Positions 1 to 7,498 of a stretch of DNA of 48,805 bases are shown one piece after another. Source of the stretch: a virus; IMG/VR virus record IMGVR_UViG_3300037245_000450, positions 1 to 48,805 of that record; one strand, written 5' to 3'. Every line of letters begins with the position of its first letter. Positions within the stretch are counted from its first letter, which is position 1. Made by a program: the position numbers and the translations under genes. Under the pieces are notes generated by a model, which was not told where the DNA came from, did not search any database, and was given only the letters and a program-made list of their open reading frames with translations.

Positions 1-127
1 GCACCCAAGAGAGTGATGAGACTGGTGTGGCCTGCGGAGATTGCAAAATGGAAGCACACTACCTGGCTGCCCTGGACCATCCTGCATGGCCCAGGGAAAG
101 AGAACAGGCTATGGGGCAAACACAAAG
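1..127. repeat. Terminal direct repeat, left copy (127 bp)
   Basis: Bases 1-127 are identical to 48679-48805. The SNF2-type helicase gene reads without interruption through the junction if the two copies are merged, so the contig is closed. A length of exactly 127 is typical of the k-mer overlap left by an assembler on a circular or circularly permuted molecule; a genuine short terminal redundancy is the alternative. Confidence 0.9.
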
Positions 128-1224
128 CCATCTACCTCATCAACTATGAAGGCCTGCTGTGGTTGAAGGAGGAGCTGCGCAACATCCCACCAGAAGAGTG
201 GCCCTTTGACATGGTGGTGTGGGACGAGCTGTCCAAGATGAAATCATGCAGTGCTCAACGGTTCAAGGCCTGGAAGACACTCATCACCAAGTTCAGGAGA
301 AGGGTGGGCCTAACAGGTTCCCCTGCACCCAACTCCCTGAGAGACTTGTGGGGGCAGACCTTTGTGATTGATGGTGGCTTCAGGTTTGGCACCTCCTATG
401 AGAGGTTCACCAATCGCTGGTTCGAGAGGGAAGAGGAGCACAACCGATTTAAATACAAGCCAAGGCCCAAGACCAAAAAGCAGTTCCACAAAAGGCTCAA
501 GGACATGGCACTGAGAATGGGCAGGGATGAGTACCTGGACCTGATCCCTGCTGTGCACAATGACATCATCATTGAACTGCCACCCAAAGCTCAGAGGCAA
601 TATGATGAGCTAGAGGCCAAAATGTTTGTGGAGCTTGATGAGGGGGAGGTGGAGGCATTCTCTGCAGCCACTCTCATGGGCAAGTGCCTGCAGTTCAGTG
701 GGGGTGGGGTTTACACAGACACCAAGACCAGGGAATGGGAGCTGGTGCACCATGCCAAGATGGAAGCCCTGGAAGACATCATTGAAGAGGCCAATGGGTC
801 ACCAGTCATCGTGGCATATGGCTACAAGCATGAGGCTGAGCGCATCCTCAAGAAGTATCCCCAGGCAGTGCACATGAAGAGTGGGCTGAGCATGAAGAGG
901 GAGCTGGCCATCCAGGAAGCCTGGGACGCGGGTGACATCCCCATCCTGGTGCTCCACCCAGCCAGTGCTGCCCATGGTCTCAACCTCCAGTATGGGGGGC
1001 ACATCCTGGTGTGGTTCACCCTCACCTTCTCCTTTGAGCAGTATGACCAGCTCAGGCAGAGGATTGACAGGAGTGGCCAGGTGGAAACTCCCATCTTCCA
1101 CAGGCTCCTGGTCAGTGGGACTGTGGACTTTGTTGCCATGACAGCTGTGGCAGGCAAGGAGCACACACAAAGTGAGCTACTGCAGGCTGTTAGGTCCTAC
1201 CAGGTGCACAAGCTGGCAGCCTAA
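1..1224 (+). CDS. SNF2-family (SF2) DNA helicase, C-terminal part of a gene cut by the contig ends
   Basis: This is the larger part of a DEAD/SNF2-type ATPase whose start is at 48493. Joined across the junction the protein is about 469 aa. The reading frame is open from base 1, so the GTG/ATG at 13-18 is internal. Visible here are a Walker B-like VVWDELSKMKS, motif III GLTGSPAPNS, and a motif VI-like YDQLRQRIDRSGQ near the C-terminus; the Walker A lysine (GLGKT) lies in the other part. Phage SNF2 helicases of this type sit in replication modules next to VRR-NUC nuclease, polymerase and DUF2800/DUF2815 genes, exactly as here, and probably remodel replication or recombination intermediates. The family call is firm; the precise substrate is unknown. 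Confidence 0.92.
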   Translation, partial: APKRVMRLVWPAEIAKWKHTTWLPWTILHGPGKENRLWGKHKAIYLINYEGLLWLKEELRNIPPEEWPFDMVVWDELSKMKSCSAQRFKAWKTLITKFRRRVGLTGSPAPNSLRDLWGQTFVIDGGFRFGTSYERFTNRWFEREEEHNRFKYKPRPKTKKQFHKRLKDMALRMGRDEYLDLIPAVHNDIIIELPPKAQRQYDELEAKMFVELDEGEVEAFSAATLMGKCLQFSGGGVYTDTKTREWELVHHAKMEALEDIIEEANGSPVIVAYGYKHEAERILKKYPQAVHMKSGLSMKRELAIQEAWDAGDIPILVLHPASAAHGLNLQYGGHILVWFTLTFSFEQYDQLRQRIDRSGQVETPIFHRLLVSGTVDFVAMTAVAGKEHTQSELLQAVRSYQVHKLAA

Positions 1225-1228
1225 AAGA

Positions 1229-1290
1229 GGGGCATGACCAACTTTCTTCTCAAGGGGTGTTTACTCCTTGCCGCAAAGGAGTATATTGAC
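1229..1290 (+). promoter_or_regulatory. Early promoter-operator module, copy 1
   Basis: A sigma70-like promoter TTTACT (1260-1265), 16-bp spacer, TATATT (1282-1287) drives the 1339-4387 genes. The near-palindrome ACTCCTTGCCGCAAAGGAGT (1263-1282; 7-bp arms around a central CG) fills the spacer and touches both hexamers, as a repressor operator would. A second conserved block starting GGGGCATGACC lies 31 bp upstream of the -35, just after the helicase stop. The same arrangement occurs at 41559-41619 and 42753-42811 on the other strand. Promoter and operator function are inferred from position, hexamers and conservation. Confidence 0.75.
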
Positions 1291-1338
1291 TCTCACAACA
1301 CCTGGCTGGATGACCCAGCCCCCTGAAGGAGACACACC

Positions 1339-2529
1339 ATGGCCATGAAAAACATTACAAGCAGCAACCCCATCAAGAAGACAGTGGTTGAGTGGATTCG
1401 GCTGGCCTCACATGGTCACCCAGGTGTTGGCAGTGTCACCATGCTTGTCCATGACACCACCAAAGGCCTCTACATTGGCCACTCCTTCACCCGAGGCGCC
1501 CAGGGCATGTCCTTTGGCTTCATTGCTGTGGATGAGAAGGGCAAGCTGGCTGGCCACTGGGTGTCTATGGCTGAGTATAAGGCTGGGCGAGACGGCACCA
1601 TTGACCTGGCCCAGGAGGAGGATGTTGTGACAGATGAGGATGTGGAAGCCATTGAGACCATGGTTGCTCCTGCCCAGGAGGAGGCCCCCAAGGCTGACCC
1701 CACCCAGGGTGCTGACCTGGTGCTGCTCAACTTCTCCCACTATCGCTCCCACCATGCTTCCATCCATGCCACTGGTTGCAGCGACATCAAACGTGAGAAG
1801 GCAGCCCATGATGCCGAGTTGATCCAACACCGTAGCACCACAGTGGAAGCTGTCCTCAATGACTGGATTGACCCTGAGATGGAGGAGATGGGATACACCC
1901 ATGACGATGTGAAGGTCCATGCATGCGCTCACAAGGCTGACAAGGCTGCCCAGGCAGAGGTGGCTGAGGCTGAGGCCCAGCCTGAAGCATGTGACTGTGC
2001 CGACAGCTTCACCAGGTGCCCTTCCTCTGAGGTGTTGGCTGACCACCATGCCAGGAACAACCATGTGGACACTCCCAAGAAGGAAGACCCTGACCAGGCT
2101 GATGCCTTGGATGTGCACAAGGCAGTCAAGGCCAGCATCAAGGCTGGCACAGCTCAGGGCACCTTCCATGGTGTGGATGTTGTGACTGTCACTGAGTTTG
2201 ATGGCCTCAAGGAGGTCCTGGTGACCCTGGACACCAACGGGGCCTGCCCCGAGCTGGAGGGCATCACCTTTGCCTTCAGCTTTGACATTGACAGAGATGG
2301 TGATGGAGTGTGCAGAGTCATGCAGCTCAACCCTGGTGACAGTGATGAGCTGGTGTTTGTGATGGTGGCTCCCAAGGAGAAGGTGGGCTGGGGTGTGGCC
2401 CACTGGCATCAGCTTGAGAGTGGCTCCACCAACCCCTACAGCAACCCTCATGGCAGCCCCTTCCTGTGTGCTGCTGATGCAATGATCAAGCATGAGCAGG
2501 CCAGGGGGCAATGCTTCCTGGACAGCTAA
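1339..2529 (+). CDS. Unknown 396-aa protein, first gene of the copy-1 promoter operon
   Basis: Not recognised. The start is supported by GAAGGAGACACACC just upstream. The N-terminal domain (about 1-95) looks globular, followed by an acidic Glu/Ala/Pro-rich linker (about 93-123). A His/Cys-rich middle follows: a histidine cluster at 134-143, C147, C196, C218, C220, C227 and H236-H242, possibly metal-binding. A second charged linker (about 244-255) precedes a C-terminal domain that ends near SPFLCAADAMIKHEQARGQ. It has no signal peptide or membrane segment. It stands between the regulated promoter and the Spo11-like gene, so it is probably an early protein. CpG is almost absent from the gene. 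Confidence 0.8.
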   Translation: MAMKNITSSNPIKKTVVEWIRLASHGHPGVGSVTMLVHDTTKGLYIGHSFTRGAQGMSFGFIAVDEKGKLAGHWVSMAEYKAGRDGTIDLAQEEDVVTDEDVEAIETMVAPAQEEAPKADPTQGADLVLLNFSHYRSHHASIHATGCSDIKREKAAHDAELIQHRSTTVEAVLNDWIDPEMEEMGYTHDDVKVHACAHKADKAAQAEVAEAEAQPEACDCADSFTRCPSSEVLADHHARNNHVDTPKKEDPDQADALDVHKAVKASIKAGTAQGTFHGVDVVTVTEFDGLKEVLVTLDTNGACPELEGITFAFSFDIDRDGDGVCRVMQLNPGDSDELVFVMVAPKEKVGWGVAHWHQLESGSTNPYSNPHGSPFLCAADAMIKHEQARGQCFLDS

Positions 2530-2540
2530 CAGGTCAACCT

Positions 2541-2566
2541 GAGGGGCTCCTGGTCTGGAGCCCCTC
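2541..2566 (+). terminator. Intergenic hairpin between 396-aa gene and Spo11-like gene
   Basis: GAGGGGCTCC and GGAGCCCCTC form a perfect 10-bp stem with a 6-nt loop. No T-run follows, so it may be an attenuator or an mRNA-stabilising/processing element rather than a full terminator. The next gene begins 33 bp later with its own AAGGAGACAC ribosome binding site. Confidence 0.5.
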
Positions 2567-2598
2567 TCATCACTTCCAACTGAAGGAGACACACAGCC

Positions 2599-3483
2599 AT
2601 GCCCCTCATCCAATATGAAGGCAAACGGTTCAGAGCAGCCACCATGGACCTGATCAACCATGCCAACATCATCATTGAGGAGTATGCCCAGCAAGGGTTC
2701 ACCCTCACCCTGAGACAGCTTTACTATCAGTTTGTGTCCAGGGACCTCATCCCCAACAATGACAAGATGTATAAGAAGCTGGGCAGGGTCATCAATGATG
2801 CCAGGATGGCTGGCCTGGTGGACTGGTCAGCCATTGAGGACAGAGGCAGGTGGGTCAGGTCCAGGAGCAGTTGGGCAGACCCTGCAGAGATTGTGGATGC
2901 CTGTGTCAAGAGCTTCCACATGAACAGGTGGGAGAATCAGAAATACAGACCAGAAGTGTGGATTGAAAAAGATGCATTGGTGGGTGTCATCGAAGGTGTG
3001 TGCAATGACCTTGATCTGCCTTTCATGGCCTGCAGAGGATACATGAGCCAATCAGAGCAGTGGACTGCTGGCAGAAGGTTCAGGGCTGCCAGGCTGAATG
3101 GTCAGATACCAGTGGTGCTCCACCTGGGTGACCATGACCCCTCGGGCATCGACATGACCAGAGACAACCAAAGCAGACTCAGCATATTTGCACAGCACAA
3201 TGTGGATGTGCGCCGGTTGGCCCTCAACATGGACCAGGTGGAAGAGTATGACCCACCACCCAACCCCACCAAGCTCACTGACACCCGAAGTGATGGATAC
3301 ATTGAAGAGTTTGGCCACAGCTGTTGGGAGCTGGATGCCTTGGAGCCCTCTGCCATCTCTGAGCTGATCAAGACCAATGCCGAAGGGCTGATTGACCAGC
3401 CTGAGTGGGATGCAGTTGTGAGCCAGGAGAATGCTGGCAAGGAAAGACTGCGCGAACTTGCCCAGGAGCTTGGCCATGAGTAG
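2599..3483 (+). CDS. Spo11/topoisomerase VI A-subunit-like TOPRIM protein ('Mini-A' type)
   Basis: A 294-aa protein with the two signatures of the TopoVI-A/Spo11 family in order. TLRQLYYQFVSR (residues 37-48) contains a YY pair, Y42/Y43, at the place of the DNA-cleaving tyrosine. A TOPRIM domain follows with the acidic residue in WIEKDALVGV (E123) and LGDHDPSGIDM (D178-x-D180). TopoVI-A makes transient double-strand breaks through a 5'-phosphotyrosine link and normally works with an ATPase B subunit; I see no B subunit in this genome. Short, stand-alone A-like proteins on phages and plasmids are known and poorly understood. A role in recombination, replication or host-DNA cleavage is inference. 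Start chosen from AAGGAGACACACAGCC. The 3' end overlaps the next gene by 8 bp. Confidence 0.8.
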   Translation: MPLIQYEGKRFRAATMDLINHANIIIEEYAQQGFTLTLRQLYYQFVSRDLIPNNDKMYKKLGRVINDARMAGLVDWSAIEDRGRWVRSRSSWADPAEIVDACVKSFHMNRWENQKYRPEVWIEKDALVGVIEGVCNDLDLPFMACRGYMSQSEQWTAGRRFRAARLNGQIPVVLHLGDHDPSGIDMTRDNQSRLSIFAQHNVDVRRLALNMDQVEEYDPPPNPTKLTDTRSDGYIEEFGHSCWELDALEPSAISELIKTNAEGLIDQPEWDAVVSQENAGKERLRELAQELGHE

Positions 3484-3733
3484 GGCACCAGTGTTCCACC
3501 TGGACACCTTCAACATGGTCATCACCCAGCCTGGGCTGGATGCTGTGGAGATCAGGACAGAGGAGGACCTGGTGGATGCCCTGGTGCACTTAGACACCAC
3601 CCATGGTCTCCTCATGGCTTACAACATGGTAGCCCCTAGGCCTGTGGCCAGGTTCTCCAGGGGCAGAGAGGAAGTGGTGGCGAGGATGTATAAGTGGCTG
3701 GTCAAGAAATATGAATCAGGAGGGCTGGAGTGA
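3476..3733 (+). CDS. Hypothetical protein, 85 aa
   Basis: Unrecognised. The start ATG (3476) overlaps the end of the Spo11-like gene and has CAGGAG upstream; an earlier ATG at 3431 would overlap more and lacks a better site. The C-terminus (REEVVARMYKWLVKKYE) is a predicted amphipathic helix. It is coupled at its stop (TGATG) to the HD-domain gene, so it is probably co-translated with its neighbours. Confidence 0.75.
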   Translation: MSRAPVFHLDTFNMVITQPGLDAVEIRTEEDLVDALVHLDTTHGLLMAYNMVAPRPVARFSRGREEVVARMYKWLVKKYESGGLE

Positions 3734-4302
3734 TGAAGGTTGGAACGAAGTCTGTGCTGTTTGGTGTGCACCAGTTTATCTTACACCCACTCTTTGTAGT
3801 TTGGGCCTGGAGGATTCTCTACAAGGAGTGGCCTGACATAGTGGAGTGGGCTGCCATCATCACTCACGACTTAGGTTATTGGGGTTGCCCCAACATGGAT
3901 GGGCTGGAGGGGGAGAGTCATCCCAGCAAGGTGGCTACCTGGTGGATGGAGTGGGCTGGAGACTTTGGTGAGGAAGTTGGCAGGGAGGTGGTTGGGCATA
4001 GCCGTTTCCATGCAGCTCAGTGGGGGCTGCCCCTCAGCAAACTCTTTAAACCCGACAAGCTATCCACTGCCCTCTACCCCAGGTGGCTCTACCTCCTGTT
4101 GGGCAACCTGAGTGGTGAGATAGATGAGTACATGGGGCTGTGCGAGGAGGGCAAATATGAGGACCTTGGCATAGCCCCCAAGAGCCAGCTTCACTGGCTC
4201 ATTGAAGTGCAAGCCCACATGGCTCTCATGGGTATCCAGGGTGAGGACTATGCCCTGGTGAGAGATCAGATGAAGGGAGCCCAGGATGTGGAAGAAAGTT
4301 GA
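3733..4302 (+). CDS. HD-domain-like metal-dependent phosphohydrolase
   Basis: A 189-aa protein with an HD-superfamily pattern: H13/H18 in VHQFILHP, the HD pair in IITHDLGYWG (H45, D46), later histidines H63 (ESHPSK), H89 (VVGHS) and H93, and a downstream aspartate near 108. HD enzymes bind metal and hydrolyse phosphomonoesters or diesters (nucleotides, cyclic nucleotides). The substrate here is unknown; nucleotide-pool or second-messenger hydrolysis would fit a phage early gene. The start is the ATG inside TGATG at the preceding stop, with AGGAGG upstream. Fold assignment is by motif spacing only. Confidence 0.65.
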   Translation: MKVGTKSVLFGVHQFILHPLFVVWAWRILYKEWPDIVEWAAIITHDLGYWGCPNMDGLEGESHPSKVATWWMEWAGDFGEEVGREVVGHSRFHAAQWGLPLSKLFKPDKLSTALYPRWLYLLLGNLSGEIDEYMGLCEEGKYEDLGIAPKSQLHWLIEVQAHMALMGIQGEDYALVRDQMKGAQDVEES

Positions 4303-4387
4303 CTGGATACTAGTGCTGATTGTTTTCCTGGTGGCTGCTGCCTGTTGTATGCAGGTTGACCTTGCTGTCCGAGGTGTGCCTCAGTAG
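4286..4387 (+). CDS. 33-aa membrane or lipoprotein-like peptide
   Basis: A small gene overlapping the 3' end of the HD gene by 17 bp in another frame. ATG at 4286 is preceded by GAAGGGAGC at good spacing. The product begins MWKKVDW, then a hydrophobic stretch ILVLIVFLVAAACC, then a short tail ending RGVPQ. Lys-Lys followed by a hydrophobic core and VAAAC resembles a signal peptide with a lipobox, which would leave a mature peptide of about 14 aa; a plain single-pass membrane peptide is equally possible. It is the last gene before the terminator. Function unknown. Confidence 0.6.
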   Translation: MWKKVDWILVLIVFLVAAACCMQVDLAVRGVPQ

Positions 4388-4405
4388 GGCTGAGCACAAA
4401 AGTGT

Positions 4406-4440
4406 GGGCTCCTGAGGATGACTCAGGAGCCCTCTTTGTT
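4406..4440. terminator. Bidirectional rho-independent terminator between convergent operons
   Basis: GGGCTCCTGA (4406-4415), 7-nt loop, TCAGGAGCCC (4423-4432): a perfect 10-bp stem. On the plus strand it is followed by TCTTTGTTGT; on the minus strand by ACACTTTTGTG. It sits exactly where the rightward early operon and leftward late operon converge, which fits a terminator working in both directions. Confidence 0.85.
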
Positions 4441-4455
4441 GTCAGGTCTGTATCA

Positions 4456-4944
4456 TCACAGCGGGGGTGGCATGACAGGGGGTTCAAACCTCAACCCAGC
4501 CCCTGGTGAGCTGATTTGCAGCTCCAGCTCACCCTCAATTCCATCCAAGGCATCTCTTAGGAGCCCCATTGCAATCTCACTGGATCTCACTGCCCTGTCC
4601 TGGTCAGTTGCTCCAGCGAACCACACCCCAGGTGCAATGCACCCAGTGACATTCCTTTCCCTGTTCCCCACATGGAAGGCACAGGTGCTCCTCTGAAAGC
4701 CTGGAGTGGGCACAGGAGCCACAGAGCCCCCAGAGAGGACCCAAGTGTCCTGGTACTTGGTTCCGTTGTGTCTCACAAGAGCATAGAGCCCATCAGGGAC
4801 ACAGCTGATGAAGGGCTGGTTGCCCCTCCAGGACTTTTCCACTGTGACCAGCTGGAGCCCCTGGTGGAGCCCCAGGCCAGTGAGCACACCAAAGACTCCT
4901 CTAGTTGGGTGTAGGTAAGCTCTGAACAGCTCCAGCCTGGTCAC
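4456..4944 (-). CDS. DUF5675-family protein, late/lysis region
   Basis: A 162-aa protein matching the DUF5675 pattern: an N-terminal PTRGVFGVL..GL segment, NQPFISCVPDGLYALV (the conserved SCIPxGxY motif), then FHVGNRERNVTGCIAPG (conserved HxGNxxxDTxGCIxxG region). The family occurs in many phages, often near lysis genes, and has no agreed function; a structural relation to peptidoglycan-active domains has been suggested but is not shown here. It is the last gene of the late operon and overlaps the holin-like gene upstream by 4 bp (ATGA). Confidence 0.75.
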   Translation of the reverse strand: MTRLELFRAYLHPTRGVFGVLTGLGLHQGLQLVTVEKSWRGNQPFISCVPDGLYALVRHNGTKYQDTWVLSGGSVAPVPTPGFQRSTCAFHVGNRERNVTGCIAPGVWFAGATDQDRAVRSSEIAMGLLRDALDGIEGELELQISSPGAGLRFEPPVMPPPL

Positions 4945-5210
4945 TGGTCATCATCCCCAGGTGCAGGGCTGCCACTCAGCTTCCTGGCCTTCCAGCGGCT
5001 CCTCAAGTCCACCACTGCATCCAGCACCTTGGGTGTCTCCACAATCACCCGATAGAAAATCAGCAGGGCTGATGCACACAGCAACATGGTCACATTCTCC
5101 TTCACCCCAACACCTATGCCAAGGAAACCAGTGACCCAGCCAAGGAGTCTATCCATTGGTGACATCCCTCCAGATGCATTCTCAGTCATCCACCTTGCCA
5201 CCATGATCAT
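4941..5210 (-). CDS. Small membrane protein, possible holin
   Basis: An 89-aa protein with a glycine-rich weakly hydrophobic part (LLGWVTGFLGIGVGV, about 22-36), a clear transmembrane segment (VTMLLCASALLIFYRVIV, about 40-57), and a basic then acidic C-terminus (RSRWKARKL ... GDDDQ). Size, topology and place after the tail fibre and before the DUF5675 gene fit a holin or other lysis-membrane protein. The evidence is positional; no holin family motif is recognised. It is coupled to the tail fibre gene by an ATGA overlap. Confidence 0.6.
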   Translation of the reverse strand: MIMVARWMTENASGGMSPMDRLLGWVTGFLGIGVGVKENVTMLLCASALLIFYRVIVETPKVLDAVVDLRSRWKARKLSGSPAPGDDDQ

Positions 5211-6865
5211 GGGGTGACCATAGCATCCAGAGCATTCACTCTGGTAGTCAGGGTTTCAATCTGCTGTTGCTGTTGCTGCACAGTTTCCACCAGCAGTGCA
5301 ATCAGCTCCTCCTGTCGGATGCCCAGGGTGGTCTGCTCATCACCCTCCTTGGTGACTTCATGCACCAGATTGGGCAGCACCTCTTGAACCTCTTGGGCAA
5401 TGAATCCCAGGTGCTCCTGGGCACCAGCATCAGACAACACTTCAGCCTTGAGCCGGTAGCAAACAGGCTTGAGCTGCATGAGCTTGGCCACAGCATCAGT
5501 GACAGCCAGTGAGTAAATGTCTTGCTTGAGCTTCCTGTCTGAGAGGGTGGTCCAGGAAGTGCCATAGACATTGCCCTCATAGTCCACACGAAAGAGAGCA
5601 CTGTTGCCAAAGTTCTCATAGTAGTAAGCATCCTCACTGGAGACAGCAACAGCTCTCCTGATGTAGTGGCCCACTGCATCCACCTGGGAGCCAGCACCAG
5701 TGGACCTTCCACTGAAGGAGTAGTTGCTGAGGTTGTTGTCACCCATGCCTGCACGCTGGGAACTGTTGCCAGGGAGGTTGCCCACCATGGACTCCTGACC
5801 AGCAATGATGATGTCTGTGGCAACAGCACCCAAGGACCCCTCCAGGTAAGCACTGAAGAGGACACCCGCACCATCAGTTTTGACCCTGAAGACTTGGGTG
5901 GGGTCAATCTCCATGTCTATGTTGTGGCCTCTGTATTCAGCCCCAAGGTTCTCATCACCACAGATGAAGACATCACCTGCAGTGATGAAAGCAATGCTCC
6001 GAGTGGCACCCCCAGACAACTTGCCCTGGATAGCTGCATTGTTGTCCAGCACCCTGCTGTTCAGATCCATGATGGTGGGTGCATCACCAGTGTGGAAAAC
6101 TCTGCGCACTGTGGGAGTGCCACCTACTTCAAAGCGCAGATCATCAGTGAGGCCCAGCAAGGCCAGCTTCTTCCCTGCATTGCCCACCTCAACCCTATCG
6201 TCACTACTGCGGTGGTTGAGCATCAACTTCCCACCAGCGTGTTCAAACTCAATACCAGCATCTGTGGGCACAGTCAGGGTGTTGGTCATCTCATTGGTGC
6301 CATCAGTCCTGAGGTACTGCCCTTGTGGGAAAGCATCGGACATACCCAGCTCACCAGTGGCAGGGTCACCCAGCCCATCAAGGCTATACAAAATCCAGTT
6401 CTGTGCTGTCTCATCCAGCACAAGCCTCACAGGGGAGTGCAGATTCATAATGAGGGTGGCCACCTCATTCACAGTGGCCGTGAAATCTCCACCAGCACCT
6501 GGGGTCAACACAGGCTTGTAGCTCACCCACCTCTCATCAAACTGGTCCCCAGGCCAGAACTCAACAAACTTTCCATCATCACCTGTGAAGGTGTTGGGCA
6601 GAGTTATGATGTCACCGACAGAAATCATGCCAGTAGGGATGTTGGCACTGGCATGCTCAACCTGAGTGCCTGTGGCGATGTGCACCTGCTTCACAGCCCT
6701 CCCAAGCCACACCCCCAGTAGGTTCAGAATCCAGTTCATGTGTTCAAAAGGTGGGTGCTCAATGAGCCACCCTTCAGCCTGGCTGGGTGCACCAGGGTCA
6801 ATCTTGGTGGTGCCATCAGCCCCAGTGGTGTCAGTGGCCCAGGTGGGGAATCTTTCGTCTGCCAT
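5207..6865 (-). CDS. Tail fibre/appendage with C-terminal S74 intramolecular chaperone
   Basis: A 552-aa protein. The N-terminus (about 1-60) starts MADERFPTWATD and probably attaches to the baseplate. The middle is Gly/Thr/Asn-rich beta-type sequence typical of trimeric fibres. From about residue 439 a Peptidase_S74 domain begins with TLSDRKLKQDI; S442-D443 marks the usual autocleavage site. It continues with LGFIAQEVQEVLP and ends in a Gln-rich coiled coil (VQQQQQQIETL). S74 domains trimerise the fibre during folding and then cut themselves off. The fibre is the likely receptor-binding protein. Followed by holin-like and DUF5675 genes. Confidence 0.88.
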   Translation of the reverse strand: MADERFPTWATDTTGADGTTKIDPGAPSQAEGWLIEHPPFEHMNWILNLLGVWLGRAVKQVHIATGTQVEHASANIPTGMISVGDIITLPNTFTGDDGKFVEFWPGDQFDERWVSYKPVLTPGAGGDFTATVNEVATLIMNLHSPVRLVLDETAQNWILYSLDGLGDPATGELGMSDAFPQGQYLRTDGTNEMTNTLTVPTDAGIEFEHAGGKLMLNHRSSDDRVEVGNAGKKLALLGLTDDLRFEVGGTPTVRRVFHTGDAPTIMDLNSRVLDNNAAIQGKLSGGATRSIAFITAGDVFICGDENLGAEYRGHNIDMEIDPTQVFRVKTDGAGVLFSAYLEGSLGAVATDIIIAGQESMVGNLPGNSSQRAGMGDNNLSNYSFSGRSTGAGSQVDAVGHYIRRAVAVSSEDAYYYENFGNSALFRVDYEGNVYGTSWTTLSDRKLKQDIYSLAVTDAVAKLMQLKPVCYRLKAEVLSDAGAQEHLGFIAQEVQEVLPNLVHEVTKEGDEQTTLGIRQEELIALLVETVQQQQQQIETLTTRVNALDAMVTP

Positions 6866-6877
6866 TGTCTTTCTCCT

Positions 6878-7498
6878 CTAACTGAATGGCCCACCAGCAT
6901 CTGCAAAAGTCACTGTGACCCCTGCCGGAATGGGAAGCATGTCTGTGTCTGTCAGCATCACCTTGTCTGCATCTGACAGAGTATCTGTGAAAGTGATGCC
7001 CACCTCAGCAGGGTAGGTCTCAGTAACGGTGACAGGGGCTGCATTGTCCACCGTTGCAAGTAACACAGTGAGCAGGTCTTCAATGGTGCCTTCTGTGTTG
7101 TTGCGCAAAATGCGGGCCTTGATCAACTTCCTCAGGCCAGCATCATCCAGCTCACCTCCCAAGAAGTTGGGCTGATTCAGTGACTTAAAATCCCCACCTG
7201 TGGCAGGTGTCCCCACCTCCCCAAAAGTCTGGGCCCCAATAGCACCATCAAAACCAAAGTAGGGGATGACTATTGCTTTATCCACAAACCTGAAGGTACC
7301 CACAATCCACCCGATGACATCCAAGTTGTACCCAACAGCAGTCTCCAGGCTTCTCTCTGCAAGTAGCTCCTGGAACATAGCCTCAGCATCAACAGCCCCC
7401 AGCAAAGAGGTCTCTGCAGCCAACTCCAGGTTGGGGGCTTCTCTGTACTGAGTGACAAAGCGGTTGCCTGGTATGTCCTGGTGAGGGTAGGCAGCCAT
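6878..7498 (-). CDS. DUF2612-type baseplate/tail-fibre adaptor
   Basis: A 206-aa protein placed between baseplate protein J and the fibre, the usual place of DUF2612 (gpI-like) proteins. Its features fit: an N-terminal helix-rich part (FQELLAERSLETAVGYNLDVIGWIVG), a central FGFDGA segment and LIKARILRNNTEGTIEDLLTVL, which are common in this family. It probably closes the wedge and links fibres to the baseplate. The start codon overlaps the stop of the J gene. Family call from sequence pattern and synteny. Confidence 0.75.
   Translation of the reverse strand: MAAYPHQDIPGNRFVTQYREAPNLELAAETSLLGAVDAEAMFQELLAERSLETAVGYNLDVIGWIVGTFRFVDKAIVIPYFGFDGAIGAQTFGEVGTPATGGDFKSLNQPNFLGGELDDAGLRKLIKARILRNNTEGTIEDLLTVLLATVDNAAPVTVTETYPAEVGITFTDTLSDADKVMLTDTDMLPIPAGVTVTFADAGGPFS

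Noticed and set aside
1408-2694. 428-codon open frame on the minus strand opposite the 396-aa gene
   Set aside because: No ribosome binding site, unnatural composition rich in His/Leu/Val, and it is antisense to a well-supported gene. The CpG- and TA-poor composition makes long antisense frames common here.
5666-6721. 351-codon plus-strand frame opposite the tail fibre gene
   Set aside because: Antisense shadow of the S74 fibre gene; no motif, no start site, no place in the operon layout.
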